From: Cacajao melanocephalus
Taxonomy: Eukaryota; Chordata; Mammalia; Primates; Pitheciidae
Assembly (NCBI GenBank): GCA_963573385.1
Contig: CAUYLG010048178.1
Location: 1-64,000 of the forward strand
Direction: 5' to 3'
DNA: 64,000 bases
The stretch's first letter is position 1, and every line of letters begins with the position of its first letter. The translations under genes were made by a program, and so were the position numbers. Shown here one piece after another: positions 44,884-56,429 of the stretch. Below the pieces are notes generated by a model. The model searched no databases. It worked only from the letters and a program-made list of their open reading frames with translations, and was not told where the DNA came from.

Positions 44884-47219
44884 GACGCGAAGCAGGTGCG
44901 GCCGCCCGCCCGCTCGCGCCGCCACCCTCCCCTGGGTCCGGCACTACGGTCCCGCCATCGGGGAACGCGGCGCGCCTCGAGGTGACAGCCCCCGGGGGCC
45001 GCCCGCCTTGCAGGCCGGGGGCGGGGTGGGTGGCGGCCGCAGGGTGGCAGCTCGGCCGAGCGGCGGCGGCGCGGGCGTCCCGGGCTGCGGAGGGCGGGAG
45101 GACGCCGGTCTTTCCTCGCCACCGCGGAGCCGGCTCGCCTCCGAGTGCGCGGGCGGCAAGGCCCCCGCCGCGCCCCCTCCCCCATCGCGGTCCCCGAGGC
45201 AAGGGGCCGCGGCCGGGGGCGGCGCCGTGGGATCGCCCGCTCAGGGTGGGGGGCGCCCTCCCGCGCTAGGAGCTGACCGGTTATTGCTGGATGGGGGCTG
45301 GGGATGAGGGCCGCGCCGGGCCGGGGGCGGCGGCGTGGGGGGGGCTAGTGTAGACCCGACTCGATCGGGCTGAGAGGAAGGGAGGCGCCGAAGACGGAAG
45401 GGGACCGGTTCGAAAAGCGAGTGTGGGCCGCGGGAGGCCCGGCGGGGACCTTGCGGGGCGGCGGCCGAGTCCGGGGCGGGGGGAATCGAAGTTGTCAGAC
45501 CGCCTCCAAGTGACAGCGGGACCCCGTGCTCGCGGCCCGGCCTGGTCTTACCCTGCTCGCTCCGCGACCTCTCCTCTGGGGCTGGGGGCCGGGTCAGGTT
45601 GGGCCCGAGGGGCTCGCTCGGCGGTGAAGCGCCGGACAAAGGCGGCGCCGGAGCGGGCGCAGGTGGTGGCGTCGGGGAGGGGAGCGGGTCCGAGGCACCC
45701 ACTCCGAGGGGCGGGCGACGGTGCCGGACTCTGCCCCGGGGACTGCGGGGGCCGGGGTGCCCGCCGGGAGGAGCTGCGGCACTGGCTCGCCTCTCTAGTA
45801 GCTCGCTGTTGGCCTTGCGGTTCTGGGAAGTGGGGTCGACTTGCCCGGGGCCGAGAGGCAGGGGTGGGGGTGTGCGCTCATGGTGTGCCCTGGCCAGTGG
45901 CGACAGGGTTGCTGCTCACCGAGGGGACAGACCGGGTGAGCAGCTCTGGAGCGCGTCAAGAATGAGGGGTTTTTGTAGCAGGCAGAGTCTGCTTACAGGC
46001 AAAGGTCTAACCCCACCTGGGACGTCTCTTCATTGTCCATTGTCGACAGTGTTAGAAGTGCAGAAGACTAGTTGGATTAGGAGAGACATCCCCTCAGTGG
46101 GCTCCTGCCAGCCCTCCACAGCTGCCTCCAGCACTTTTCCTTAGCCACTAAGGAACCCACCTAGAGAAATGAGAAGCTGAGTTTGTAAATCCAGGCAGGA
46201 ATTTAATGATGAAATAAAAAGGTTTCAGTCCTTTTACTTTATACCACCTGAGACTTTTCTCCTCAGTCTCTTCACCTCGCTGTCTTCCACAAAAAAGGAA
46301 AGAAAGGGCCCAGATGGACCACATGTCTTGGAGGGATACCACTGTCCTTAGCCAGCTTCTGGAGGATGCTTAGGAACCACTGGCTTAAGGTGTGAGTGCC
46401 TCCAAATCCACCAGTGACAGCTGTGAGCTGGATGTTGTTTACCCGCTTGTAGAACCTCATTCAGAGTTCCCATGCCCCCCCCCCCCGCCCCGTGTGAACC
46501 CCACACCCAAAGGAAGAGTTGGGATCATAAGGACAGGGAGACTCCAGCTGTTTTAGAATGTGGATTTTGCTGAGAATCTAAATCTGAGTTCGAGTTCCAC
46601 CTCAGGTACGGCTGGTTAGAAGCTGCTCTCAACTGTGGTTGGATGTAATCCCACCTGGGAAAGCTGCTTGTCTGCTTTGTCATAGGGATAGCATGGACAT
46701 GGGAATTTACTCATGATCACTTCCCATGGACCTCCTTAGAATGATCCAGACCCCAGCCTGGATGGAGCTGAGGCTTGTGGGAAAGGGAGGTATTACCTCA
46801 CTCAGGAGGCTAAAGTTTGTTCTGAGATAATTTGATTGCATGTCTAAAATCCAGAGGATGATGATGAATCTCAAGGTCTTTGTAGTTTCTGTGAGGCCAC
46901 ACGGTATGTGATTTCTTTTGGTGGCAGTCAGAAGGGGGTGACCTGGTCTGGCCACTGGAATATGAAGGGGAGTTCCCCAAATAGCATTTCCCACTTTGGT
47001 AGGGCTCTTACCTGGCAGGAGACTCATGCCAGTAAGATCTGGTGTGAAGGAGGGTTTGCTCCAGAGAGTTTAGCCAGAGATCCTAAATTCTTTTTGATAT
47101 CTCCCTCTCTTTCTTCCTTTCTGTTGCCCTGCTGTCCCCATGTCAGGCCTGTGTTGTTACAGCCTCCCTGTCCCTCCTGCTTCCCTTGGCCCTTCTGATC
47201 CAGTCTGTATGCAGCTACC

Positions 47220-47400
47220 AGATCTTTTTTCCAAAAATACCCCCTCCCTGTGTCACTCTCCTTCCCATAAACTTGCAATGACTCCCTTTTCCTTGTAGTC
47301 TGATGCTAGACAGTGTCCGCTCTAGCTCTTCCCTAGCCATACCATGCACATTTTTTCTTCCTGGATCTTCACTCCTGCCACTCCCCTTCCTTTACTCCCA
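47220..47400 (+). repeat. LINE-2 relic
   Basis: ACTTGCAATGACTCCCTTTT and CATACCATGCACATTTTTTC resemble L2 3' sequence. Confidence 0.5.
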
Positions 47401-47555
47401 CTTGAATCCCACTTGTCTTGTTGTTGCTCAGGCCACTTCAGGCCAACATAGTCATCTGCGTCTGAGCTCATGACAATGGATTTTCTAACATGGTACCTCT
47501 TGAGTGGTTTTGTAGGTTGGAAATTTCTTAAGGACAGGAACAGTTTGAGTGTTAA

Positions 47556-47558
<3 letters not shown>

Positions 47559-47612
<54 letters not shown>
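47559..47612. repeat. Compound (TG)15(AG)12 microsatellite
   Basis: Thirty bases of TG are followed without interruption by 24 bases of AG, in BAHD1 intron 1. Confidence 0.97.
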
Positions 47613-47613
<1 letters not shown>

Positions 47614-50600
47614 ATATTCTGGTTTTTCTTGTACAGTGCTGTGCACATAATTTTTGTTGAATGAATAAATGTGGTTGGTTGCTGAGTTAGGCAGGAACAA
47701 GGGGGAGACCTTCCTTTCAGCTTCTCCAGAAATACTTATATTAGAGTCCTTGGAGGTTTCCAGCCCTTTCTGTCAAAGGCATATGGATAGGGCATGTTTG
47801 GGGTGCTCTAAATGGGAAATTTAGCTGCTGTTTCCGATACTTCTGCTGGTGAAGAGTCCAGTGAATTGCTTACGTGATACCATATAGACTTTGGAAAAGG
47901 GCTGTAATCCTGTTTTCCTCCTACCTCACTGGACCATTCTTTCTACCCGGCTTTGCTGCTCTTACGCAGTTTTCCTTGTTGTCCATGCTAAATGAATCCA
48001 TGTGTTTTATCTCTTCTTAAACCTGGTGCAAATGAGGGAGAAAACATGATTCTGAGTGCAGCAAAGAAAAATACTCCCGGGTCTGGCCCATAGATGGGAC
48101 TTTTGGGGCTGGTTTGGAAGAGGTGTTTATGGGGGCATCACCAACATAAGAGGCACAGTCAGCCTCACATTGGACCTATCATAAAGGAAAGCTACAATCC
48201 CAGCTCTCTCAGGGTCCTGTTTTTGTTCACCATCAACCCTGGACCGTGGGGGAAATGGGAAAGAGGACTGATGACTGGTTAGAGGCTAAATAGTGAAAAA
48301 ATATATTCTGCATCTATCCCCTTTCCCCCAAACCTCCCTTTTGTGCCCCAGTTTGATGATTAATGGACCAGCATTTCCCTTCTTCACGGGAAGGCCACCC
48401 CTCACAGTTGCCATGGCAATGCAGACCGCTCCCCCATCAATTAAAAAAATATCCCTACTACTTCCCTCCTCCTTCTACTGTAGCAGGAGAAAAGCTACCT
48501 CAGAATGCATCTCCTGAGCTCTCTTGTCAGCGCCTCAGCTGTGTTTGCTATGTGTTCTAGAACACAGTCCTTCCTCTCTTTCTGGGGATTGCCTGAGTTT
48601 CTTCACTCTGAGCAAATCATGCCCCTGCTGGAGATAGCAGCCCCGGAACACTTCTCTCAAGAAACATAAAATTTCTGTTTATTTATTCATCTCCAGTGCA
48701 AATTAAAAACCAGAGAGAGCTTTCCTCTATCTTTTCCTTTTGGATTTAAAAAAAAATCCCTTTCACACCTTCTCTGGTTATAGAGGTACAAGTTGGGGAG
48801 CATTTGACATCCGGAAAGGAAGTTTTAGTAAACCTGGAAGGAATTTAGCCTCCTAGCATACATACTTCAAATTGGAGTTCTATGGGGAATTTTCAAAATT
48901 ATTTTCATTCCTCCCCACCTCTCTGTTCCAGCATCCAGGAGGACTTGTGTGTTTTCATTTTATCTGTTCTTATTCCTCTTGGCCTTGCTTCGGCAACATC
49001 TGGCCTCAGCACCCTGTCGCAAGGTGAGTCATTAAGGAGAAAAAAACCTTAAGGAAAAAAAGTCTCTGGAGTTGAGAAGTAGCCTGTGTTGAACTAAGGC
49101 TGCCAGGCAAAGCTGCCGAGTTTATGGAGCATTATACGAACAGCCCCGACATTAAAGGGCCTCCTTTTTATGAATGGGTTGCGAAGAATGTAAATAAAGC
49201 AGCATCTCTCAATGGGGAAGCATTTTACATAAGCAGTACTACCCTGGCCCAAGTATTTATGGGAATTTGCTAGCACAGTCTGGAAAGGCTTACTTCCTTT
49301 GTGAACTTGCCATTGTGCTGGGGACTTTGGAGGGACAGGGAGAGTGTGCTTTGGTTCTGAGGGCAGCCCCAGAACTCCCACTCTGCAGGTTTCCTGGCCT
49401 TGACTTGAAGGGCCAGTACATGGCTGGAAGTGCCTGTTAACCCTGAATGACGGAAAATAGCATGTGTAGTCAAGAGCTCATGATGATTAGAGGTAGAGGC
49501 TCCTGATCCTGGGGTCCAGAGATTCTGTAGCTGCTGACCCCTCGGGCTGCTTAGACCTCCCCAGGACAGAGGACAGGGAGGTCTTGGATGATGAGATCTT
49601 GCCCCGTTTTATGAGAGGCACCTAACTGGTGTAAAATGGGCTGGTTTGAATTTCAGCTCCTTTATGTTCTCCTGCCCACCTCCTGGTACTGCCACTAATG
49701 AGCAGTAAAATGGCTAAAAGGGAGGAGGAGGAAGAGTAGCAGCAGCAATGAGGCTCCAGATGGTCTGCTCAAGGCCAGGCGGCCTGACAAGCACCTTCAC
49801 TTCCACTGAGCACTGGCCCAGCCCTGGGGTTCCAACAGGAGTGTTGGTGTCCTGCCCCAGGTGACTTGGTAAGCAGGCCCCTGGGTACAGTCACATCCAG
49901 GACTTTGTGTTGTGTTCCTGTGGTTGGGAGTAGGGTCATCAGATTTCATTTTTTCCCAGTGGGAAACACCTACAAGGATGGTTATTTGCTTGACTCAGTG
50001 TCCCCCACATACAAAAAGTCACATCGTCTTTAAGATTCTCTGCAGGCCCAATCCACCTCAGCCTCCCTGATTTGAATTGGGAACTTACTTCCAAGCACTA
50101 TGACCAAGTTAGTTGAATGAGAAAAACAGGTGACTTTTCTTAGTCAGTATTATTAATGTCAGACAGGAACTTAGGTCTCAATATTTTTTCTTGCATGTAT
50201 TCCTTTTCCAGTGGGTTTGAGGAAGAGAGGTGCTTTGACCCCTTGTCCTTGGGTAAGGAGAATGGGACCTGTTTTTCTGCCTTTCTTTTGACCCCAGGGT
50301 TCTCACTTGGAGTGGTACTGATGGCTCCTACTTTTGTTCCATCTCCAGTGCCTTTTGGGGACTCCTAGCCTCCATTGGTGCAGCTTTGTCAGCTTCCTGC
50401 ATGCAGTGGAGAGGGATAGCCCACAGACCCTTCTCAACTCTAGTTACCTGTCCATGATGTTTGGGAATAATTGTTAATCACGTTCTCATGTGGCGAGGTG
50501 GTTTAGAGTTGAATTATTGGTTTTTAGAGGACCTTTGTAGAAATCGTGGGTAAGGTATTATTAGGGTGCCACCTGATGACAGGAGATCCTGACAAGCATG

Positions 50601-51068
50601 CCAGAAGGAGGGGTGAAGTCACATTTCCACCATAGTCAGGGCCAGCAGGGCCTTCTTCCGTACTGAGAGGTGCCTCCTGCTTTGTGCCTGGAGAGGCTTC
50701 CACATTGGATAGAATGTAAAAAAGAATTATAAAAATGATTGAATAACTGAGAGATGATCTTCAGAGAAATTGAAAGCATGTGAATTTATTTGGCACAGAG
50801 AGAGGTAGACAAGGGGCAGTTAATATGTCTGCATGTTAATATGACAGTTTAGAGCATGATGACCAGTTTTTAGTCTTCATTGCACTCTGGGCTGGAGGAA
50901 CGAATTTCACCTGAGACAAGAATATGGATAGATGCATGGGGGAGGTTTACCTTTTTCTGGATTTACTATAAAATCAGGACAACATATTTTTGAAGTTCTC
51001 CCCCTTACTCATTTATTTATTTTTCCCAGACTTCTTAGCATCTCACCTTTTTCTAGGATATAAAATGT

Positions 51069-51360
51069 TAGCCGGGCATGGTGGCTCAAGGCTGTAATCC
51101 AAGCACTTTGGAAGGCTGAGGTGGGCGGATTATGAGGTCAAGAGTTTGAGACCAGCCTGACCAACATGGTGAAACCGCATCTCTATCAAAAATACAAAAA
51201 TTAGCTGGGCATGGTGGCGGGCACCTTTAGTCCAAGCTACTCAGGAGGCTGAGGCAGGAGAATTTCTTGAACCTAGGAGGCAGAGGTTGCAGTGAGCCGA
51301 GATCACGCCACTGCATACCAGCCTAAGTGACAGAGCAAGACTCCGTCTCAAAAAAAAAAA
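51069..51360 (+). repeat. Alu (BAHD1 intron 1)
   Basis: AGCCGGGCATGGTGGCTCAA head, A11 tail. It is the first Alu after a 15.4-kb gap. Confidence 0.92.
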
Positions 51361-51479
51361 GTTTGTTTCAAAAAAATTTTCTTAAATTATATTTGTGTTC
51401 TAGCCCATAGATGCCATTTAATTGGAGTACATCTTCAATTCCTTTGTGGTGGAAAAACTAATAATGTGTGGTAATGCCA

Positions 51480-51560
51480 GTAGTTAAAGCACAGAAAAAT
51501 AAAACTGAATGTGCAAGTCCAATAATTAAAGCCCTGGAAAATAAAGCTGAACATGCAAGT
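51480..51560. repeat. Imperfect ~40-bp tandem duplication
   Basis: TAGTTAAAGCACAG...GAATGTGCAAGT is followed by AATTAAAGCCCTGG...GAACATGCAAGT, about 80% alike. Confidence 0.8.
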
Positions 51561-51707
51561 GATCTTGCATCTTGGTCTGTGATCCAGCAGCTGTCCTAAG
51601 AGGCCCTAAGTAGAGGCAGTGTGTTGCAGTGCAGGAAGTGTGGGCCTTAGTGTGGACACCAGGATGACTTGCCTCTATCCTCAGTCCCAGCAGAATTATG
51701 GCAATTT

Positions 51708-51967
51708 CTTTTTTTTTTTTTAAGAGCCAGTTCTGTCACCCAGGCTGGGGTTCAGTAGCACCATGATGGTTCACTACAGCCTCCACCTACCAGGCTCCCA
51801 CCTCAGCCTCCTCAGTAGCTGGGACTACAGGCACACACCACCATGCCTAACTAATTTTTTATTTTTGTAGAGACAGAGTTTCACTGTATTGCCCAGGCTG
51901 GTCTCTAACTCCTGGCCTCCCAAAGCACTAGGATTATAGGTTACAGGTGTGAGCCACCACTCCCAAA
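51708..51967 (-). repeat. Alu, antisense, old (BAHD1 intron 1)
   Basis: Poly(T) then AAGAGCCAGTTCTGTCACCC, ending CACTCCCAAAC. Confidence 0.85.
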
Positions 51968-52004
51968 CAGCATCTCCTTTGAACTCTTAAAGTACCTGTT
52001 TTTT

Positions 52005-52125
52005 TCCTCATTATGATGAAATGGTAACAATTAGCTCATAAGGCTGCTGTGAAGATAAATGAAGTAGTGAATATAGCGTGCTTAGGACCTTGCCGAGGCA
52101 TAGTGAGTGCTTAATAAACACTGGC
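52005..52125 (+). repeat. MIR 3' half
   Basis: ATAAGGCTGCTGTGAAGATA and AGTGAGTGCTTAATAAACAC. Confidence 0.75.
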
Positions 52126-52355
52126 CATCCTTTTACGGTAGACACCTCTGTAGTAAATCAGAGATTTCCAATCCTGCACACTTAGGGCATCTGGAGACTA
52201 ATAAGGCTAACTCTGGTTCTTTGCTGCTTTCACCTATCTGTGACTTTCTTTATCTTGATACAAATGTCTGTAGTACTACATTCACTTGCTTAATGGTTTA
52301 GGGCCAGCCAGTGGAATGCTTTCCTGAGAGCAAGTTGGGAGAGAACAAAGGATGA

Positions 52356-52655
52356 GGCCAGGCATGGTGGCTCCTGTAATCCCAGCACTTTGGGAGGCTG
52401 AGATGGGAAGATCACTTGAGGCTAGGACTTTGAGACCAGCCTTAGCAATATAGTGAGACCTTGTCTCTACAAAAATAAAAATAAATTTAAAAATTAGCCA
52501 GGCATATTGGTGTGGGCATATAGTTTCAACTACTCGGGAGGCTGAGGTAGGAGGATTGTTTGAGCCCAGGAATTTGAGGCTACAGTGAGCTATAATTGTG
52601 CCGCTGCACTACAGCCTGGGTGACACAGCAAGACCCTGTCTCAAAAAAAAAAAAA
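52356..52655 (+). repeat. Alu (BAHD1 intron 1)
   Basis: GGCCAGGCATGGTGGCTCCT head, A14 tail. Likely target-site duplication AAAGGATG. Confidence 0.9.
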
Positions 52656-53606
52656 AGGAAAGAAAATAAAAAAGGATGGTAATGATGGAGGGTTGTGCCA
52701 TGAAAATACAGAGATTTTCTGTTGTAACCCTGTTGCACTGCGTATTAAATTGAAGATGCACGGTGGACTCCTGGGGAAGGAGGAGAATTTGGAGGTCTAA
52801 GTCGAGGGTAAAGATGTTATACAAGGTTGGGCAGGTGGACAGCCAGATCTTCATTCATTTTATTAAGCTCTTATTAAGTCATGTGGGTGGGATTTACGGG
52901 TTAAGGAAGGTAGAGCCTATCTTCCCTAGGTAGAGCTGGCATCCTATTAGGGGTGGCACTAGCCACTTAACTAGTTAGGTGAGTGATATTTGGGTAGGGT
53001 GCCCATAACTCTGATAGGATCTACCCTGCGATTCTGCTCCTGCTAGTGGAGAGTGTTGGGGAGGCCTGGTCTTGGATCTTGTTCTTCACGGCTGATTCAT
53101 TCAGGAGGTCAGAGTTCTATCTTGGCCTGGCTGGCCAGTTTCTGTTCAGGACTGGAGCTAGCATCTTAGTCTTGGCAGGCCATTTTAGAAGTCTAAGTTG
53201 TTGGTCCATGGAATGTCCTGGTGGTTGAACCAACACGTGTTCTTTGCCATTCCTGGGTAGCTACTAGGAGAAGGCTGGTGAACTATTCATGTTTTTTGAA
53301 GAATGGTGCATCAGGAGCACAAGGTTTCCCCCTGGTTCTGCTGAGGCCTGTTGCTGAGCTTTGGGGTGCCCTGTCCCCTGTTTTATTTCTCCTACATTGT
53401 AAGCCGCTCAGAGCAAATGGGTCCTGCTGCAGGTATAGGTTTGCCTCTGGCTGATCCTGGGCAGTGTGGTGTCTGGATGGGAGGGACTGAGGGAGCCTTA
53501 GGCCAGAGTTAAGGGGTGCCCCTTAGCTCCTGCCTGGAGTCATCCTGCATGGAGCCAGTAGGGGTGAGTCTGGGAAAAGTTGCATTTGTTTCCTGCTTTA
53601 AGACTA

Positions 53607-53964
<358 letters not shown>

Positions 53965-54035
53965 TCAGAGTGCTGCCCACTCCCTACTGGGCTTTTGTTC
54001 CCACGGTACATGTGACATAAAGTAGGCCCTCAGTA

Positions 54036-54200
54036 AGTGTCTAAAGGCCTGGCTCAGGTGTACCCTCTGAGAAGCTGCCTTGAGGGGGGACCCCTCAGCC
54101 AAGCTCTGAGCACTCCGTTATAGCCCTTGTCACACTGCCTTGATCTAAGCCCCAGCCCGTGCTCCAGTGTCTTAGTCTTTTCCATTCTTTTAGCACTTAG
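54036..54200 (+). repeat. LINE-2 fragment
   Basis: GCCTGGCTCAGGTGTACCCT and GAAGCTGCCTTGAGGGGGG are L2-like. Confidence 0.5.
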
Positions 54201-54224
54201 TCTGGTACTTGTAGGAGAAAGGGA

Positions 54225-54350
54225 AAATAAATGAGCTTGTATTGAGCACCTTCTGTATTCCAGGAACTCTGCTAGGCACTTTACACACATTTAACTTAAT
54301 CCTCACAACAACCTTGCTGTGTAGACAAGGAAACCAAGGCTGAGTTCAAG
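54225..54350 (-). repeat. MIR, antisense
   Basis: TATTGAGCACCTTCTGTATT, GGCACTTTACACACATTTAA and TCCTCACAACAACC. Confidence 0.8.
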
Positions 54351-56060
54351 CCGTTTACTAAGCCCGTATTGGATTAGCAGTGGCATGAAATGGCTTCCAG
54401 CCCCGCGTGGGTCTCCCCTTTGCTGTGTGGGGATATGTGGCAGGGTCAGGGGTGAGCAAACGTTGGCTGAATGGGCAAAGGTCACAAGAGGCGCTGTGTG
54501 CCTGAGAATGAGCAGCTGGCTTAGCTGGGCTAGCACCTGTGGATGCAGGTCTACCTTGCACACACAGGAGTTGTGTACCGGGAAGAAGCTGGGGGAAGGC
54601 ATGTTGCCTAAACTAGGGACATATGCATTTTAAGACAGCCTCTAAAGACTAATTTTGTACTGCATGTGATTACCTTCTAATTTGTCAGCTTAAAGTTCAT
54701 AAGGCAGAACACGGGTATGACTAAAATAAAATGCTCTCTCCCCACTGTCCTCATCCAGGGATCTGTGTGTTGTATAGCAACTTCTAGATCTGAACAGGGT
54801 ATACTCTTGTTTCTCTTGACCTCAGCCCCTGCCAAGGGCAGTCTAAAAGCAAGCCTGTGCCCAGGTGGATCAGGCCACTTCCTTTCAGCGGCGCTCCGTG
54901 CTTCTTGCCTAGATGTTTTTAGGCTCCCAGTCTGGTTGCAGAATGAATTGAGTTCCTGCAGCAAGTGAGGCTGAATGAGCACTGAGGAGGCAGGACTGGT
55001 GGCTGAGGCCCCTGCCCTCTCTTTGAGGACAGTGCTCCCTGCAGGAGCTTTGTGCTATGGAGCTGAGACTTCTGCTCTGCATGGGTGCCTGCACCGAAGC
55101 CTCATTCAGGTGGCACTAAACAGGCAGGATGCACACTCTCTGACCCCACCTCGTGGGTCTAGCCCCGCCTTAGCATCTGAGGAACTTGCCTTTCACTGTG
55201 GAGTTGAGTGTTTCTCAGAGGCACAGAACTGTTCAGGGTGGTCTGTTGGGATAGTTTTTGCTCCCGCCCTCTTGCTGCGTTGTAAACTGAGCCCCCTACA
55301 GTTCACCCCACGCAGGGCCCTGCAAGGGAAAAGGAGGAATGTCATCATCATTATTTTTCCTTGGGGTAGGCACTTAGGTGTTTTTGGTGGAATAGTGGCA
55401 GAGCAAAGTTCAGGTGCAGGCTGGGTTTTCAGATTTCTCACTGGGGTAGATGGAAGCTGCCCCAGACTCCTGCTATGGGGAATGGCCAGCCAGGGCCAGC
55501 TGCCCTCCTCTTTCGGGTTAGAAGGATGGGGGAAGTTGGCCTGCCTGCCTCTGCTTACCACCACTCTTAAGGAAGGCTCTTTTTGGTATATCCATCTTAG
55601 ATGAGGGATCTGAAGTTTGGAAAAGTTAAATACATTGCTCACGAGGGGCAGACCACTTAAATCCAGGTCTGCCTAACTCAATGCTTTGGTTTTTTCTGCT
55701 CTACCAACTCTTTAAGAGATTCAGTAGATACAACCTGTGTCTTTCCCTGGCTTTACCATGAGAATTTCAGCAGCTTCATCTGTTTCTCCATCAAGTAACA
55801 ACAACTAAATTTAAGTGAAAAGGATCCTGGTTTTGTGCTTTTGCCACATTTCTTCTCTGATACAAGATTCAGGAAACTCAGTGCTCATGACAAGTGTTTA
55901 TTCCTTTCAGGGGTGGGAAAGGTTATTTCAAGAGAGAATGCAGAGGAGGATGATGCTTAACTCAGTTCCCGTTGTGGTTTTAGCTGTAATTGGAAGAAGG
56001 TAGCTTGGGGCAGGGTCCTTCCAAGCCCTCACCCAGGTGACCTGGTCTGCCCTTAACCTA

Positions 56061-56428
<368 letters not shown>

Positions 56429-56429
56429 A

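Larger units (their letters stand above)
44120..45800 (+). promoter_or_regulatory. BAHD1: BAHD1 CpG-island promoter with four inverted CCAAT boxes
   Basis: Very GC- and CpG-rich block. Four ATTGG cores occur at 44233-44237, 44269-44273, 44305-44309 and 44337-44341, spaced 36, 36 and 32 bp, all in the same orientation and all just upstream of the presumed exon 1. No TATA box is seen. The island extends about 1.1 kb into intron 1. Confidence 0.75.

Noticed and set aside
43553..45202. 549-codon open frame on the minus strand across the BAHD1 CpG island
   Set aside because: It reflects the lack of stop codons in very GC-rich DNA. It is Pro/Arg/Gly/Ala-rich with no domain, and overlaps equally long frames on the other strand.
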